A DNA stretch of 50,612 nucleotides from Sedimentisphaerales bacterium (GCA_016933295.1 JAFGBG010000087.1:1-50612); one strand, 5' to 3'; shown: positions 15,271-24,710, counted from the first letter of the stretch. Program-made: numbers and translations. Notes: a model not told the origin generated them from the letters alone.

Positions 15271-16892
15271 AAGGCGCCGGCCTGGCTGGCCTGTGCTTTG
15301 TAGCCGATCAAATGAAGGAACCTGTCATATTTGAATATCGGAATCCATAAGGCCTGAGCACGGTTTTGCATGTTAGTATATAGCTCGGCTTTTTTTACTG
15401 AATTTTCATAGTTTTGCAGGGCCATCGGGTCAGCTTGCTGTTCCTGCAGAGACGGTCTCTCAGGAATAAGCGGTATTTGACCGAGTAATAGGAAGTCAGT
15501 ATCGACCGATATTGTATTTTCCACTCTGCCTCCCCACTTATTAATCAGTACCTTAAGTTTTTCGGGGGCGTCGTAATCATAATATCCGTCGTTATCAAGG
15601 TCGAATTCACCTGAAATAACAATTACGTTTGTTTTAGAGCTGTCCCATATAAGGTTCGCTACAATGTCGTTTAATATAACCGGGCTTTTATTTTTGTTTT
15701 TCTCATAAGCTTCGGCGAGATTATTGAGAATTCTCATCCTGTTTGCCGAACCTTTGGAGAATTTCTCCTCAAAATCTTTTAATCGCTCTTTATAGGGTTT
15801 TTCGAGGGTGAGCATTATTTTTGCAGCTTCCTTGGAATCGGTGAATTCTTCGTACAAATCGTTTATTGCCGATTGGTAATTCGGAGGGGGAATAAGTCTC
15901 GCCACTGAAAAGTCTTTTTCAACATCGAAAACCTCTATTTCAGCTTTTCCAATACCGTCCGGACGTATAGATGTTCCTCTATCGTAAACGGTGAAAGTCA
16001 GACCTCTATATACATGTTCATCGAAGCCGATATCCAAATGCACAATTCCGGCATCGTTATCAACCAATATTATGTTTCCATCCGGTTTAAATGCCAGAGA
16101 TTCCGGATTCGGCCCCGGCGCTATCTTGGCGATTTCCTCCTTTGCAAGCTTAACAGCCTTTTGAGCTTCCGCCAGTTCCGCTTCTTTTAAGGCGAGCCTG
16201 GCTTCCAGGTCTTTTTTGCTTTCGTCAAGCTCGTTCTTTTGAGTCGTAAGATTTCTAATCTGTTCCTGTGTGTTCTTTTCTAAAGTATCCTCTAAGTTTT
16301 TGTAAGCCTGTTTTCTTTGTTCTATGTCCAGAAGTAATTTTTCTTTTTGAGCTAATAACTCCTGCTCTTTTTGCGTGTTTGCCTCATTTACATTCTTAAG
16401 TTCGACAAGTGTATTATCAAGAGACTTTTGTGTTTCGAGTTGCAGCTTTTTCACATTTTGTAATTCTGCAACTATGCTTTTAATTATCGGGACAAGCCCT
16501 GTAGTGTTCGGATCTCCGATATGAATGTGCTCCTGCGCCAGCTTTAACGCGGCTTCGGCTTCGGTATTGGCTTTTCCAGCTTTGACTTCGGCAGTTGTGG
16601 ATTCCGCTACGCCGCCTAAGACAAGTGTGACCATATCATCAAAGTGATTATACATTGTACCAAGCCATGTTTTGCCGCTCAGACGTGAGCCGATATCTTT
16701 GCCGACATCGTCCAGCTCCTGCTTCCTGGCATAGTCATCTATGTCGTTTCGTAAGTCGTTCTTTTCTGTCCTGTACTTTTCGGCATTGACATAAAAAATG
16801 ACCGCGATGGTTGTTGAGGCGATAAATAGCCCAACAAAGATTATCAAAGTATAAAGCATAGCGTTGCTTTGCTTTCTTCTTCTTGCCGGCAT
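15267..16892 (-). CDS. membrane-anchored coiled-coil protein with C-terminal BRCT-like domain
   Basis: 541 residues. A basic N-terminus and one TM helix (about 13-34) anchor it. A long charged coiled coil runs about 145-255. A beta-rich domain follows (about 258-335; NIILVDNDAGIVHLDIG, GLTFTVYDRG). From about 420 the sequence follows the BRCT pattern: VIVISGEF, then LKVLINKWGGRVENTISVDT with DFLLLG, and after an insert of about 35 residues AQALWIPIFKYDRFLHLIGY, matching the 'A..LGIPI...EFL..L' end of BRCT domains in NAD-dependent DNA ligase. BRCT domains bind phosphopeptides or DNA ends. A membrane-tethered one in bacteria is unusual. The overall function is unknown. Confidence 0.7.
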   Translation of the reverse strand: MPARRRKQSNAMLYTLIIFVGLFIASTTIAVIFYVNAEKYRTEKNDLRNDIDDYARKQELDDVGKDIGSRLSGKTWLGTMYNHFDDMVTLVLGGVAESTTAEVKAGKANTEAEAALKLAQEHIHIGDPNTTGLVPIIKSIVAELQNVKKLQLETQKSLDNTLVELKNVNEANTQKEQELLAQKEKLLLDIEQRKQAYKNLEDTLEKNTQEQIRNLTTQKNELDESKKDLEARLALKEAELAEAQKAVKLAKEEIAKIAPGPNPESLAFKPDGNIILVDNDAGIVHLDIGFDEHVYRGLTFTVYDRGTSIRPDGIGKAEIEVFDVEKDFSVARLIPPPNYQSAINDLYEEFTDSKEAAKIMLTLEKPYKERLKDFEEKFSKGSANRMRILNNLAEAYEKNKNKSPVILNDIVANLIWDSSKTNVIVISGEFDLDNDGYYDYDAPEKLKVLINKWGGRVENTISVDTDFLLLGQIPLIPERPSLQEQQADPMALQNYENSVKKAELYTNMQNRAQALWIPIFKYDRFLHLIGYKAQASQAGAF

Positions 16893-16982
16893 AATTGAAA
16901 CTCCTACGAAAAAATTGAAAAATCACCCTAAGAGCTTGTTTAATTACTATATTATCTCCTTAAAGGGTTAATAAGTCAACAA

Positions 16983-17008
16983 AAAAAGCGTGTGTGTGAC
17001 ACGTTTTT
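16983..17008 (-). terminator. rho-independent terminator of the HAD phosphatase gene
   Basis: Hairpin with arms CGTGT/ACACG flanked by A and T runs, so the minus strand ends in seven Ts. It lies about 70 bases after the stop of the HAD gene. Confidence 0.7.
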
Positions 17009-17075
17009 CCGGGGAATTGTAACCTCATAAAGCCCTGAGCAGCTAAAACTTGTAACCCATGGCCGATATCGACTC

Positions 17076-17759
17076 TTAAAATTCCTCGAGCAGGGCAGGT
17101 AATGTGCTTATTTGGTGTATTATGTGTTTTGCCGAAGAATCAGGCTCGCTGCTTTCAAGGGTATGTATTCCGGCGGGGCGGATTAGCTGGATAGTTAACA
17201 TTCCCAGCCTGTTGGGGGCGATAAAATCCTTTTTTTCGTTGTCGGCGATATAAACGGTATTTTCCGGCCTTATTTTAAGCTCATGTAATATTTTTTGAAA
17301 GGCGGTGGGCGATGGCTTCCAGAAATCTCTGCCGAGTTCTTCGGTATAGATTATGCTCTTAAAATAGCTTTCGATGCCGAGAGCCTGGATTTTCAGTCGT
17401 TGAGCAGGCAGATATCCATCCGTAATCAGAGCTAAAATATATTTTGAACTGAGCCGATTCAATACATCCTGGCTGTCTTGCGGCAGTTTTATATCAGGTA
17501 TATGATTGTGATAAACTCCCACCATTTCAGCTATGAGGTTCTCGTCGTAGCTTATTTCAAGCTCATCGAGGGCTGCGTTGAAGGTTGTGGTATGATTGCC
17601 GGTGTTAAATAACTTCCAGAAAATACCGTATATTTGCTCTTTCGGCAGTCTAACATATCGGGGTGTGAGAAATTTCGCCACAGCGGCAAAACCGCTTTTA
17701 CAATATTCTATCTCATCATAAAGCGTATCGTCGAGGTCAAAAATAACAGTTGTTACCAT
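17076..17759 (-). CDS. HAD-superfamily hydrolase (phosphatase)
   Basis: 227 residues with the layout of a class I HAD phosphatase. Motif I FDLDDTLYDE has nucleophile D8 and acid/base D10. A helical cap follows (about 17-90), then motif II ALITDGYLPAQR, a lysine in FWKPSPTAFQ and motif III VYIADNEKKDF. The substrate is not predictable from sequence. The cap and the IYTEELGRDFWKPSPTAF stretch resemble phosphoglycolate/pyrimidine-nucleotidase-like members. Weak GGTGAAAG precedes the ATG. It is divergent from the pseudouridine synthase gene and has its own terminator. Confidence 0.88.
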   Translation of the reverse strand: MVTTVIFDLDDTLYDEIEYCKSGFAAVAKFLTPRYVRLPKEQIYGIFWKLFNTGNHTTTFNAALDELEISYDENLIAEMVGVYHNHIPDIKLPQDSQDVLNRLSSKYILALITDGYLPAQRLKIQALGIESYFKSIIYTEELGRDFWKPSPTAFQKILHELKIRPENTVYIADNEKKDFIAPNRLGMLTIQLIRPAGIHTLESSEPDSSAKHIIHQISTLPALLEEF

Positions 17760-17810
17760 AATACTTTCACCGTGCTTATTTATTGCAATTCTTTCAATTA
17801 ATCAAGAATA

Positions 17811-17839
17811 TCGACATTTAAGCCGGTTGTGTGTAATAT
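17811..17839 (+). promoter_or_regulatory. sigma-70-type promoter of the pseudouridine synthase gene
   Basis: TCGACA (17811-17816), 17 bases, TAATAT (17834-17839), about 75 bases before the start codon. Confidence 0.5.
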
Positions 17840-17917
17840 TATATTGTTGTTGGTCTGTTATGTCTAAGGATTGTCTTAAATATGTAATTTGGAACGGGAT
17901 TGGGGCGAAATATTTAT

Positions 17918-18637
17918 ATGGCTGTTCAAAGGTTGCAAAAAATATTAGCTTCCGCCGGTATTGATTCACGCAGAAAATGCGAAGAGCTGATACTTAGCGG
18001 TATTGTACGGGTAAATAAAAAAGTAGTCGATGAGCTGCCTGCTTTTGCCGATCCCGATAAGGACGTTATTACCGTTGACGGCAGAAAAATTCATGCTGAA
18101 CAGAAGGTATATTTTCTTTTGAATAAGCCCAGGGCAGTCATCTGCACGAATCTGGATCCTGCCGGCAGAAAAAAAGCGATAGATTTGATTAATACCGAAA
18201 AACGCATTTTTTGCGTCGGAAGGCTCGATGCCGATACCACAGGATTGATTATCCTGACCAACGACAGCGAATTGGCGAATAAATTAACGCACCCGAGATA
18301 CGGATTGACAAAAACTTATACTGCTCGGATTAAAGGACAGATTGTCGGTGAACAGGTGGAAAGATTAAAGAGAGGAATCTGGCTTGCTGAAGGTAAAACC
18401 GGCAGAGCAGCAGTAAAAATATTAAAAAGCAGCCATAAAGAGTCTTTGGTGGAAATTTCGATCCGGCAGGGATTGAATCGCCAGATACGCAGGACTCTTG
18501 CAAGAGTGGGCTTTTCCGTAAAATCGCTTGCTCGAACTCAAATCGGAAAACTGAATTCCCGCGGTCTTGGTCTCGGTAAATTCAGAGCATTAACCGCCGC
18601 AGAGGTGGAGTATTTGAAAAAAACAACGAAAAAATAA
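17918..18637 (+). CDS. rluB: ribosomal large-subunit pseudouridine synthase (RluB/RsuA family)
   Basis: Isomerises a uridine to pseudouridine in rRNA. From the ATG at 17918 it has 239 residues. An S4 RNA-binding domain is at about 3-60 (RLQKILASAGIDSRRKCEEL), then the catalytic domain with VGRLDADTTGLIILTND, where D104 is the catalytic aspartate, and RQGLNRQIRRTLARVGF, typical of RluB/RsuA. A TTG six codons earlier is rejected because the family starts right at the S4 domain. RluB (23S rRNA) versus RsuA (16S) cannot be separated with certainty, but the length and the LNKP/CTNLDP segment favour RluB. Confidence 0.9.
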   Translation: MAVQRLQKILASAGIDSRRKCEELILSGIVRVNKKVVDELPAFADPDKDVITVDGRKIHAEQKVYFLLNKPRAVICTNLDPAGRKKAIDLINTEKRIFCVGRLDADTTGLIILTNDSELANKLTHPRYGLTKTYTARIKGQIVGEQVERLKRGIWLAEGKTGRAAVKILKSSHKESLVEISIRQGLNRQIRRTLARVGFSVKSLARTQIGKLNSRGLGLGKFRALTAAEVEYLKKTTKK

Positions 18638-18717
18638 AATTATTAGTATCCTAAGAGGTAACAGGGTGGGAACTTCGATAAAAATAAGATAAACGGTGAT
18701 TTTTTCCGTGATAGAGA

Positions 18718-18744
18718 GCAGTTTTTTCAATAAAAATTGCTTTT
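18718..18744 (+). terminator. probable terminator after the pseudouridine synthase gene
   Basis: GCAGTTTTT (18718-18726) pairs with AAAAATTGC (18732-18740, one G-U) and TTTT follows. The stem is A/T-rich. Confidence 0.45.
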
Positions 18745-18748
18745 AGCC

Positions 18749-18776
18749 TTGCAATTTCCCGTTAAAAACATATATT
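18749..18776 (+). promoter_or_regulatory. promoter of rpmB
   Basis: TTGCAA (18749-18754), 16 bases, TATATT (18771-18776). The predicted leader is about 60 bases. Confidence 0.5.
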
Positions 18777-18843
18777 TGTGCTTTTGCTTCGGCAGATTAA
18801 TGATAATAAAAATACTAACCTGAAGGTTCAGGAGACTAAATTA

Positions 18844-19110
18844 ATGTCAAGAGAGTGTTATTTTACAGGTAAACGCACGATAAGCGGCAGAAGTATCTCC
18901 CGTCGTGGTAAAGCAAAGCACTTAGGCGGGGTCGGTAGAAAAGTTACCGGTGTTACCAAGAGAAAGTTTAAGCCGAATATACAAAAGGTTCGTGCCGTTA
19001 TAGACGGCAAAATTTGTAGAATCAAAGTCTCGGCCAGGGCAATTCGTATGGGGCTTATAGAGAAGCCGCCAAAGAGAGATTATAAGCCCGCTGAGAAAGC
19101 GACAGGCTGA
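18844..19110 (+). CDS. rpmB: 50S ribosomal protein L28
   Basis: Structural protein of the large ribosomal subunit. The true start is the ATG at 18844 (MSRECYFTGKRT), which matches the family N-terminus and has AGGAG 9 bases upstream. The longer open frame from 18778 is rejected. 88 residues are slightly longer than usual, because of a short C-terminal extension (KPPKRDYKPAEKATG). The conserved RKFKPNIQKVRAVIDGK and KVSARAIRMGLIEK segments are present. It lacks the second cysteine pair of zinc-binding L28 forms. Its own terminator follows. Confidence 0.96.
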   Translation: MSRECYFTGKRTISGRSISRRGKAKHLGGVGRKVTGVTKRKFKPNIQKVRAVIDGKICRIKVSARAIRMGLIEKPPKRDYKPAEKATG

Positions 19111-19143
19111 GAAAGCCTTTATTTTTATGAGATTTTCATCACA

Positions 19144-19170
19144 GCGGGGCGAATTATGCCTCGCTTTTTA
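19144..19170 (+). terminator. rho-independent terminator of rpmB
   Basis: GCGGGGC (19144-19150) pairs with GCCTCGC (19158-19164, one G-U) around GAATTAT, followed by TTTTT. Confidence 0.8.
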
Positions 19171-19190
19171 TTTGTATAGGAATAAATGCG

Positions 19191-19499
19191 GTGGCACGGA
19201 GAATAGATCAGCAACAGGTAAGAAAGGTTGCAAAACTCTCAAGATTAGACCTGACAGATCATGAGCTTGAGGAATTTACTTCTCAGCTCGGTGCGATACT
19301 TGAGTATGTGGAAAAGATGAACAAGCTGAATACAGACAATGTCGAGCCGCTGGCCCACTGTTTGCCTGTTAGCAATGTTTTTCGCGAGGACTGTGTAAAG
19401 GAATCCATTGGGACCGAAAGAGCATTGGCAAATGCTCCGGAGCGGGATGAATCTTTCTTCAAGGTACCGAAAATTCTCGACGACGGTTCCGGTGCATAA
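19191..19499 (+). CDS. gatC: aspartyl/glutamyl-tRNA amidotransferase subunit C
   Basis: Small subunit that wraps around GatA and holds the GatCAB complex together. 102 residues, with the family features [41 protein letters not shown] and the C-terminal [12 protein letters not shown]. The start is GTG at 19191 with AGGA about 10 bases upstream. gatA follows after 17 bases, so gatCAB forms one operon. The complex converts misacylated Glu-tRNA(Gln) and/or Asp-tRNA(Asn). Confidence 0.95.
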   Translation: MARRIDQQQVRKVAKLSRLDLTDHELEEFTSQLGAILEYVEKMNKLNTDNVEPLAHCLPVSNVFREDCVKESIGTERALANAPERDESFFKVPKILDDGSGA

Positions 19500-19516
19500 A
19501 AGCTTTGCAAAAAATT

Positions 19517-20986
19517 ATGGAAGAGCTTTCTGCCTTAGAATTAAGAGATCAAATTGCCGCCGGTAAGATAAGCAGTGTCGAGGCGACAAAAGCCGTATTC
19601 GAGCGCATACGAAAATTCGAGCCGGTAATTGGTGCTTATATAAGCACTCACGAAGACCGGGCGCTTGAATTTGCCGCTGATGTTGACCGGCGAATAGCCG
19701 CCGGCGAAAAAATGGGACAATTGGCGGGGGTGCCGGTCGCAATAAAAGACAATATGTGCACTACTTTCGGAGCTACGACGTGCGCTTCGAAGATTTTGGA
19801 AAATTTCCATGCCCCCTATAATGCTACGGTAGTTGAAAAATTATTGGCTGCCGATGCTGTAATTATCGGCAAGGCCAATATGGATGAGTTCGCGATGGGC
19901 TCGAGCACGGAGAACTCCGGACTTAAGCAGACTGTAAATCCCTGGGATACGACTCGTGTACCAGGGGGCAGCAGTGGGGGAGCAACCGCGGCGGTTGCCG
20001 GGAGGCTATGTTTTGCCGCTCTCGGCTCCGATACGGGCGGCTCGATCAGACAGCCGGCGAGTTTTTGCGGCGTGGTGGGATTAAAACCGACTTATGGCAG
20101 AGTCTCGCGATACGGGCTTGTCGCTTACGGTTCGAGTCTCGACCAGATCGGACCGATTACACGCAATGTCGCCGATACGGCGTTATTACTGAATGTCATC
20201 GCAGGTCACGACCCGGCTGATAGCACCAGCGTTGATGAAACGAAAGCTCCCGTTAGCGTTTATCTTCAAAATCTCGATAAGCCGATAGACGGACTGAGAA
20301 TTGCCATTGTGCCGCAATTTAATGCCGGTGCAGAAGAGCAGGTTCAAAAAGCTCTAAATGAAGCAATTAGTGTATATAAAAATCTTGGCGCCGAAATTAT
20401 CGAGATAGAAATGCCGCATCTTGATTATGCGATTGCCGCTTATTATGTTATCGCTACGGCGGAAGCGTCCAGCAATTTAGCTCGCTATGACGGTGTGCAT
20501 TATGGTCATCGAACGGAAAATCCCCGGGACTATGTCGAGGTTTATACCAAATCACGCGCCGAGGCGTTCGGCCAGGAAGTCAAAAGGCGAATCATGTTGG
20601 GTACATATGCTCTTTCGAGCGGTTATTACGATGCGTATTATCTCAAGGCCCTGAAAGTCAGGAATTTAATACGCGGCGATTTTACCGCTGCTTTTGAAAA
20701 ATGCGACTGCGTAATGATGCCGGTTGCTCCCACGACGGCGTTTAAGATTGGCGAGAAGGTCAATGACCCTCTGCAGATGTATCTGTCGGATATTTATACG
20801 ATATCAGCAAATTTAGCCGGTATTCCGGGAATAAGTATCCCGTGCGGCATGGATGATAAAGGTCTTCCCATTGGTTTGCAGATTATGGTCCCGGCCTTCG
20901 TCGAAGAAAAATTGCTGCGAATAGCAAGAATGTTCGAGGCTCAGACAGACTGGCATATGAAAAAGCCGCCGATGAATGAAAAATAA
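19517..20986 (+). CDS. gatA: aspartyl/glutamyl-tRNA amidotransferase subunit A
   Basis: Amidase subunit that releases ammonia from glutamine (or asparagine) for GatB. 489 residues from the ATG at 19517. A TTG four codons earlier is less likely. The amidase-signature triad is visible: K77 (AIKDNM), cis-S152 (GGSSGG) and nucleophile S176 ([11 protein letters not shown]), with the spacing of characterised GatA proteins. No ribosome binding site is seen, so translation is probably coupled to gatC. Its stop TAA shares a base with the gatB ATG (TAATG). Confidence 0.97.
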   Translation: MEELSALELRDQIAAGKISSVEATKAVFERIRKFEPVIGAYISTHEDRALEFAADVDRRIAAGEKMGQLAGVPVAIKDNMCTTFGATTCASKILENFHAPYNATVVEKLLAADAVIIGKANMDEFAMGSSTENSGLKQTVNPWDTTRVPGGSSGGATAAVAGRLCFAALGSDTGGSIRQPASFCGVVGLKPTYGRVSRYGLVAYGSSLDQIGPITRNVADTALLLNVIAGHDPADSTSVDETKAPVSVYLQNLDKPIDGLRIAIVPQFNAGAEEQVQKALNEAISVYKNLGAEIIEIEMPHLDYAIAAYYVIATAEASSNLARYDGVHYGHRTENPRDYVEVYTKSRAEAFGQEVKRRIMLGTYALSSGYYDAYYLKALKVRNLIRGDFTAAFEKCDCVMMPVAPTTAFKIGEKVNDPLQMYLSDIYTISANLAGIPGISIPCGMDDKGLPIGLQIMVPAFVEEKLLRIARMFEAQTDWHMKKPPMNEK

Positions 20987-22449
20987 TGGCTGATTTGAAA
21001 TACAAAGTAATCGTTGGATTGGAAATTCACGTGCAGCTTTGCACGAAGAGCAAGATGTTCTGCGGCTGCGCGGTAGAATTCGGCGCTGAGCCTAACAGCA
21101 GGGTCTGTCCCGTGTGTCTTGGTATGCCGGGTGTTTTGCCTGTGATGAATAAGCAGGCGTTCGAATATGCCGTGATGGTCGGTTTGGCCTTGAATTGCCG
21201 GATACCGATGTTTACCAAGTGGGACAGGAAAAGCTATTATTATCCGGATCTGCCGAAGAATTACCAGATTAGCCAGTATGATTTGCCGCTCAGCGAGAAC
21301 GGCTATATCGAAATCCCGCTCGAATCGAGCCAGACGAAGCGAATCGGCATAATCCGGGCACATCTCGAAGAAGACGCCGGCAAAAACCTGCACGCGACGG
21401 GGAATTTTTCCCAGGTGGATTTGAACAGGACAGGCACGCCTCTGCTTGAGATTGTCACCGAGCCGGATATGAACAGCGGTGCCGAGGTTCGGGCGTTGGC
21501 CGTGGAACTTCAGCGTATGGTCAGGTTTTTAGGTGTCTCCGAAGCCGATATGCAAAAAGGGCACATGCGTTTCGAACCGAATATCAATTTGATTATTACC
21601 AGAGGTGATGGAGAATTCAGAACACCGATTACCGAGATAAAGAATCTCAACAGTTTTCGGGCGCTTGAAAGAAGCGTAAATTACGAAGCCCAGAGACAGC
21701 TTGACGAATTTATCGAGACCGGCATAGTAATGGAGATGGGTAATAAAACGACTCGCGGCTGGGATGATGAAAAAGAAGTCACCGTTCTGCAAAGAGAGAA
21801 AGAAGAGGCCCACGATTACCGGTATTTTCCCGATCCCGACCTTGTGCCGGTGGAATTAACCCAGCAATGGCTGGATGAGATAAAGTCGCGTTTGTGCGAG
21901 CTGCCGCTAAAAAAACAAATGCGTTACGTTCAGGAATATTGCCTGAGCGATTACGATGCCGGTGTTTTGACGGCTGACCGCTCTACGGCGGACTTTTTCG
22001 ACGAAGCCGTCAAAGCAGGCGGAGAGCCAAAACGTCTGTGTAATTTAATAACACAAACCGGCCTGAAAATTACGAAGGAGAAAAACTGCTCCATAAATGA
22101 TTTGTCTGTCACGCCACAGAGTCTTGCCGACCTGGCGAAGATGGTTGAAGATAGTATTATCAGTGCCGGTTCGGCGGCAACGATTTTTGAAGCTATGGTC
22201 GAAACGGGTAAGGAGCCTGATGTGCTGGCTCAAGAGCTTAACCTAATTCAAAAAAGCGATGCCGGCGAGCTGGAAAAAATCGTTGATACCGTTCTGATGG
22301 AAAATCCCCAGGCAGTGGAAGATGTCACCAGCGGCGGAAAAAAGGAAAAGAAAGCCATGGGCTTTTTGTTGGGGCAGGTAATGCAAAAAACAAAGGGACA
22401 AGCCAATCCGAAGGTTGTATCGGAAATCCTCGCCAAGAAACTCGGTTAA
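20986..22449 (+). CDS. gatB: aspartyl/glutamyl-tRNA amidotransferase subunit B
   Basis: Kinase/transamidase subunit that activates the tRNA-bound acid and receives ammonia from GatA. 487 residues, full length. The N-terminal domain has VGLEIHVQL, the zinc-type cysteines in KMFCGC and CPVCLGMPG, and DLPKNYQISQYDLP. The C-terminal YqeY-like tRNA-binding tail (about 340-487) contains VEDSIISAGSAATIFEAM and ends MGFLLGQVMQKTKGQANPK, as in the family. It overlaps gatA by one base and so is translationally coupled. Confidence 0.97.
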   Translation: MADLKYKVIVGLEIHVQLCTKSKMFCGCAVEFGAEPNSRVCPVCLGMPGVLPVMNKQAFEYAVMVGLALNCRIPMFTKWDRKSYYYPDLPKNYQISQYDLPLSENGYIEIPLESSQTKRIGIIRAHLEEDAGKNLHATGNFSQVDLNRTGTPLLEIVTEPDMNSGAEVRALAVELQRMVRFLGVSEADMQKGHMRFEPNINLIITRGDGEFRTPITEIKNLNSFRALERSVNYEAQRQLDEFIETGIVMEMGNKTTRGWDDEKEVTVLQREKEEAHDYRYFPDPDLVPVELTQQWLDEIKSRLCELPLKKQMRYVQEYCLSDYDAGVLTADRSTADFFDEAVKAGGEPKRLCNLITQTGLKITKEKNCSINDLSVTPQSLADLAKMVEDSIISAGSAATIFEAMVETGKEPDVLAQELNLIQKSDAGELEKIVDTVLMENPQAVEDVTSGGKKEKKAMGFLLGQVMQKTKGQANPKVVSEILAKKLG

Positions 22450-22479
22450 AATATCAGGACATAAACGCGGAGCTAACAA

Positions 22480-22824
22480 ATGAAAATAGAAAAAAGTAGT
22501 AATATAAAAAAATCTCCGGTCGTGCATGAAGGGGCTAAGGATGTTGAGATTCGATGGCTGATTTCCAAAGAGGACGGGGCGGAAAATTTCGCTATGCGGA
22601 TGTTCGAATTACAGCCCGGCGGTCATACTCCTTTGCACACACACCCGCACGAGCACGAAGTATTTATCGTGGAGGGCACGGGAACACTTACCTGTGAGGG
22701 ACAGGAGTATGAATTCGGCCCCGAACATGTCATTTTTGTGCCTGGCGGAGAGGAACACAACTTCAAAAATACCGGCGATTCTATCCTTAGATTCCTTTGT
22801 CTTATCCCTGCTTCTGCCGTATAA
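22480..22824 (+). CDS. small cupin-domain protein
   Basis: 114 residues forming a single cupin barrel. The first metal motif is HTHPHEHEVFIVEGTG, with its histidines and glutamate, and the second is FVPGGEEHNFKNTG, so a mononuclear metal (Fe, Mn or similar) is likely bound. Function cannot be narrowed further; family members include dioxygenases, isomerases and sensors. CGGAG lies 7 bases before the ATG at 22480. It starts 30 bases after gatB and may be read through from that operon. It is convergent with plsY at 7 bases, with no visible terminator between. Confidence 0.9.
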   Translation: MKIEKSSNIKKSPVVHEGAKDVEIRWLISKEDGAENFAMRMFELQPGGHTPLHTHPHEHEVFIVEGTGTLTCEGQEYEFGPEHVIFVPGGEEHNFKNTGDSILRFLCLIPASAV

Positions 22825-22831
22825 GTTAATT

Positions 22832-23503
22832 CTATTTGTCTTTCGTATCTCGGATTTTGCTTTCTGTTCCGGACAAAAGTCTTTTTATGTTTTCCTGATG
22901 TCGGATAATAACCATTAGAGGAATAGCCGTTGCTGCAATTACCAGAGGCCAGAGTGTCACGAATTCCCAGCCTGGCTTGATTATTATTGCTGAAATCAAA
23001 GCAAGTGGAAAAGCGACCGAAGCGGTGATAGATGCCAGGGATACATATCTCCAGATTAATACTAACACGATCCATATCGCTATTGCTATCAATGCGCAAA
23101 TGGTGAAATACGGCCAAATTCCCATCGCTACTCCGAAGCTGGTTGAAACGCCTTTGCCTCCTTTGAATTTCAAATATATCGGGAAGATATGACCGATTAT
23201 TGCCGCACAGCCGACAGCCAGCCAGAGAAAAAGAATAATGTTTTTTTCGGTTTGCGTCTGAGTTGACGTTGGCGTTGTAATGGGTATTACAACCAGCATC
23301 GGTATCAGGCCTTTGAGAACGTCCAGAGCGAAACAGAAATATCCCCATTTTCTGCCGAGTGCCCGGCCCACGTTGGTGGCGCCGATATTACCTGAGCCAA
23401 TCGAACGCAAATCTTTGCCGTAAGCCCTGGCTATGAGCAAGCCGAAAGGTATCGAGCCGAGCAGGTAAGCTCCGAGTATAGCCGGTATAAAAAACGGGTA
23501 CAT
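22832..23503 (-). CDS. plsY: glycerol-3-phosphate acyltransferase PlsY
   Basis: Inner-membrane enzyme that transfers the acyl group from acyl-phosphate to glycerol-3-phosphate, the first step of phospholipid synthesis. 223 residues, several hydrophobic helices, and the three family motifs: GSIPFGLL then SGNIGATNVGR (motif 1), KFKGGKGVSTS (motif 2), and a third in the C-terminal half. Its ATG overlaps the stop of the glycosyltransferase gene (TAATG), making it the last gene of the envelope operon. Confidence 0.95.
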   Translation of the reverse strand: MYPFFIPAILGAYLLGSIPFGLLIARAYGKDLRSIGSGNIGATNVGRALGRKWGYFCFALDVLKGLIPMLVVIPITTPTSTQTQTEKNIILFLWLAVGCAAIIGHIFPIYLKFKGGKGVSTSFGVAMGIWPYFTICALIAIAIWIVLVLIWRYVSLASITASVAFPLALISAIIIKPGWEFVTLWPLVIAATAIPLMVIIRHQENIKRLLSGTESKIRDTKDK

Positions 23504-24687
23504 TATTTAAGACCTTTCTTTTGCAATATCGATTCGTATATATTTTGTAATTGTTTGGCGACTCGGTCAATGGAGATCTCCTTCCGGATATTATCTTCGA
23601 TTATCGCCTGTGATGCTTTTTGTATATTATCTGTGTTCGTAAAATGCGTTATGGCTTCGGCCAGAGCGTTAATATCCTCAGGCGAATCGACGATTTTTCC
23701 ATGACGGTTATCTTTGAATAAATCCGTTGCTCCGTTGAACTTCGTTGTAATGACGGGTTTGCCGGCTGCCAACGCCTCGAGAATGAATCTGCTCGATGGA
23801 TCGTAAAAAGTCGGCAGGACGGCCACATCGACTATTGACAGGGCGTTTTGTATATGGTTCAGGAATCCCAGGAAAATGATATTTTTTCCCGTCGATGCCC
23901 CTGAGAGCCTTCGATATTTTTTTGCTTTGTCATGACCGACTACAACAAGATAAGCCCGCCTTTCGGTTTGTTTATTGGCTGCGATTTGCATTGCCTGTAT
24001 GAGCGGCCCAAGACCTTTAAGACGGAAATTATTCGCAACAAACAAAAACAAAACGGGATTATCAGCTTCTTTTAGTTTTAGCGTTGCCATTATTTGCGAG
24101 CGAAGCGTGTCGGCTGCCGCGGAATTTGTTTTTTTATCTGTTTTTACGCCGTTTGGTATTACTATAATTTTTCTTGCATTTGTTGTGTAATGCCGTCTGA
24201 ATTGCTCGGCGACATATTCCGATAGTGCCGCGATTAGTGGACCATCCGGCATTTGTGAAATTTTACGCTCGGTACGTAATAATGTGGTCCGACGGGAATT
24301 TGTCACGGCGGTTATTCTCTTGTAATACTCGATGAATTTATTTTGATAGCTGGCGGCATTGCGAATTATAGTTTCGGCATACGTTCCGCCACGGGGCTGG
24401 TAGATATCGGCAAAATCGAACGGCAAAACGCTGTGAATTATGTCGTATCTTTTTTCCGAAAGGTGCTTTTTTATTGCCTCGGCAAATGTAAAAAAGTTTA
24501 CGCGTTTTGCAGAGCTGTCCCGGCATAAAATATGTATGTTTTTTGCGTCTGTCTGACCTTTTGCAGCAATAATGTCAACAGAAAGACCGAGAGCCGATAG
24601 TGCCGCCCGCAGCTCGAAGACCGAACGTTCGGCACCTCCGAGTGAGATGTCCGCCCGTTCTATAATTATGGCGATTTTTGCGTTCAT
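23503..24687 (-). CDS. GT4-type glycosyltransferase
   Basis: 394 residues with the GT-B fold of family 4 retaining transferases. The N-terminal acceptor domain opens with IERADISLGGAERSVFELR. The C-terminal nucleotide-sugar domain has VIPNGVK, FVANNFRLKGLGPLIQAM, the VVVGH strand, and the diagnostic AVLPTFYDPSSRFILEALAAGKPVITT, with the E of the EX7E motif. It resembles WaaG-like core glucosyltransferases, so I infer transfer of a hexose onto the LPS core, given heptosyltransferase and lpxK in the same operon. The donor and acceptor are not provable from sequence. It starts 23 bases after the upstream gene and overlaps plsY by one base. Confidence 0.88.
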   Translation of the reverse strand: MNAKIAIIIERADISLGGAERSVFELRAALSALGLSVDIIAAKGQTDAKNIHILCRDSSAKRVNFFTFAEAIKKHLSEKRYDIIHSVLPFDFADIYQPRGGTYAETIIRNAASYQNKFIEYYKRITAVTNSRRTTLLRTERKISQMPDGPLIAALSEYVAEQFRRHYTTNARKIIVIPNGVKTDKKTNSAAADTLRSQIMATLKLKEADNPVLFLFVANNFRLKGLGPLIQAMQIAANKQTERRAYLVVVGHDKAKKYRRLSGASTGKNIIFLGFLNHIQNALSIVDVAVLPTFYDPSSRFILEALAAGKPVITTKFNGATDLFKDNRHGKIVDSPEDINALAEAITHFTNTDNIQKASQAIIEDNIRKEISIDRVAKQLQNIYESILQKKGLK

Positions 24688-24710
24688 CGCTAAGTTTCGA
24701 CCTCGATAGT

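Noticed and set aside
18778-18843. 22-residue N-terminal extension of L28
   Set aside because: The AGGAG site and family alignment both place the start at 18844.
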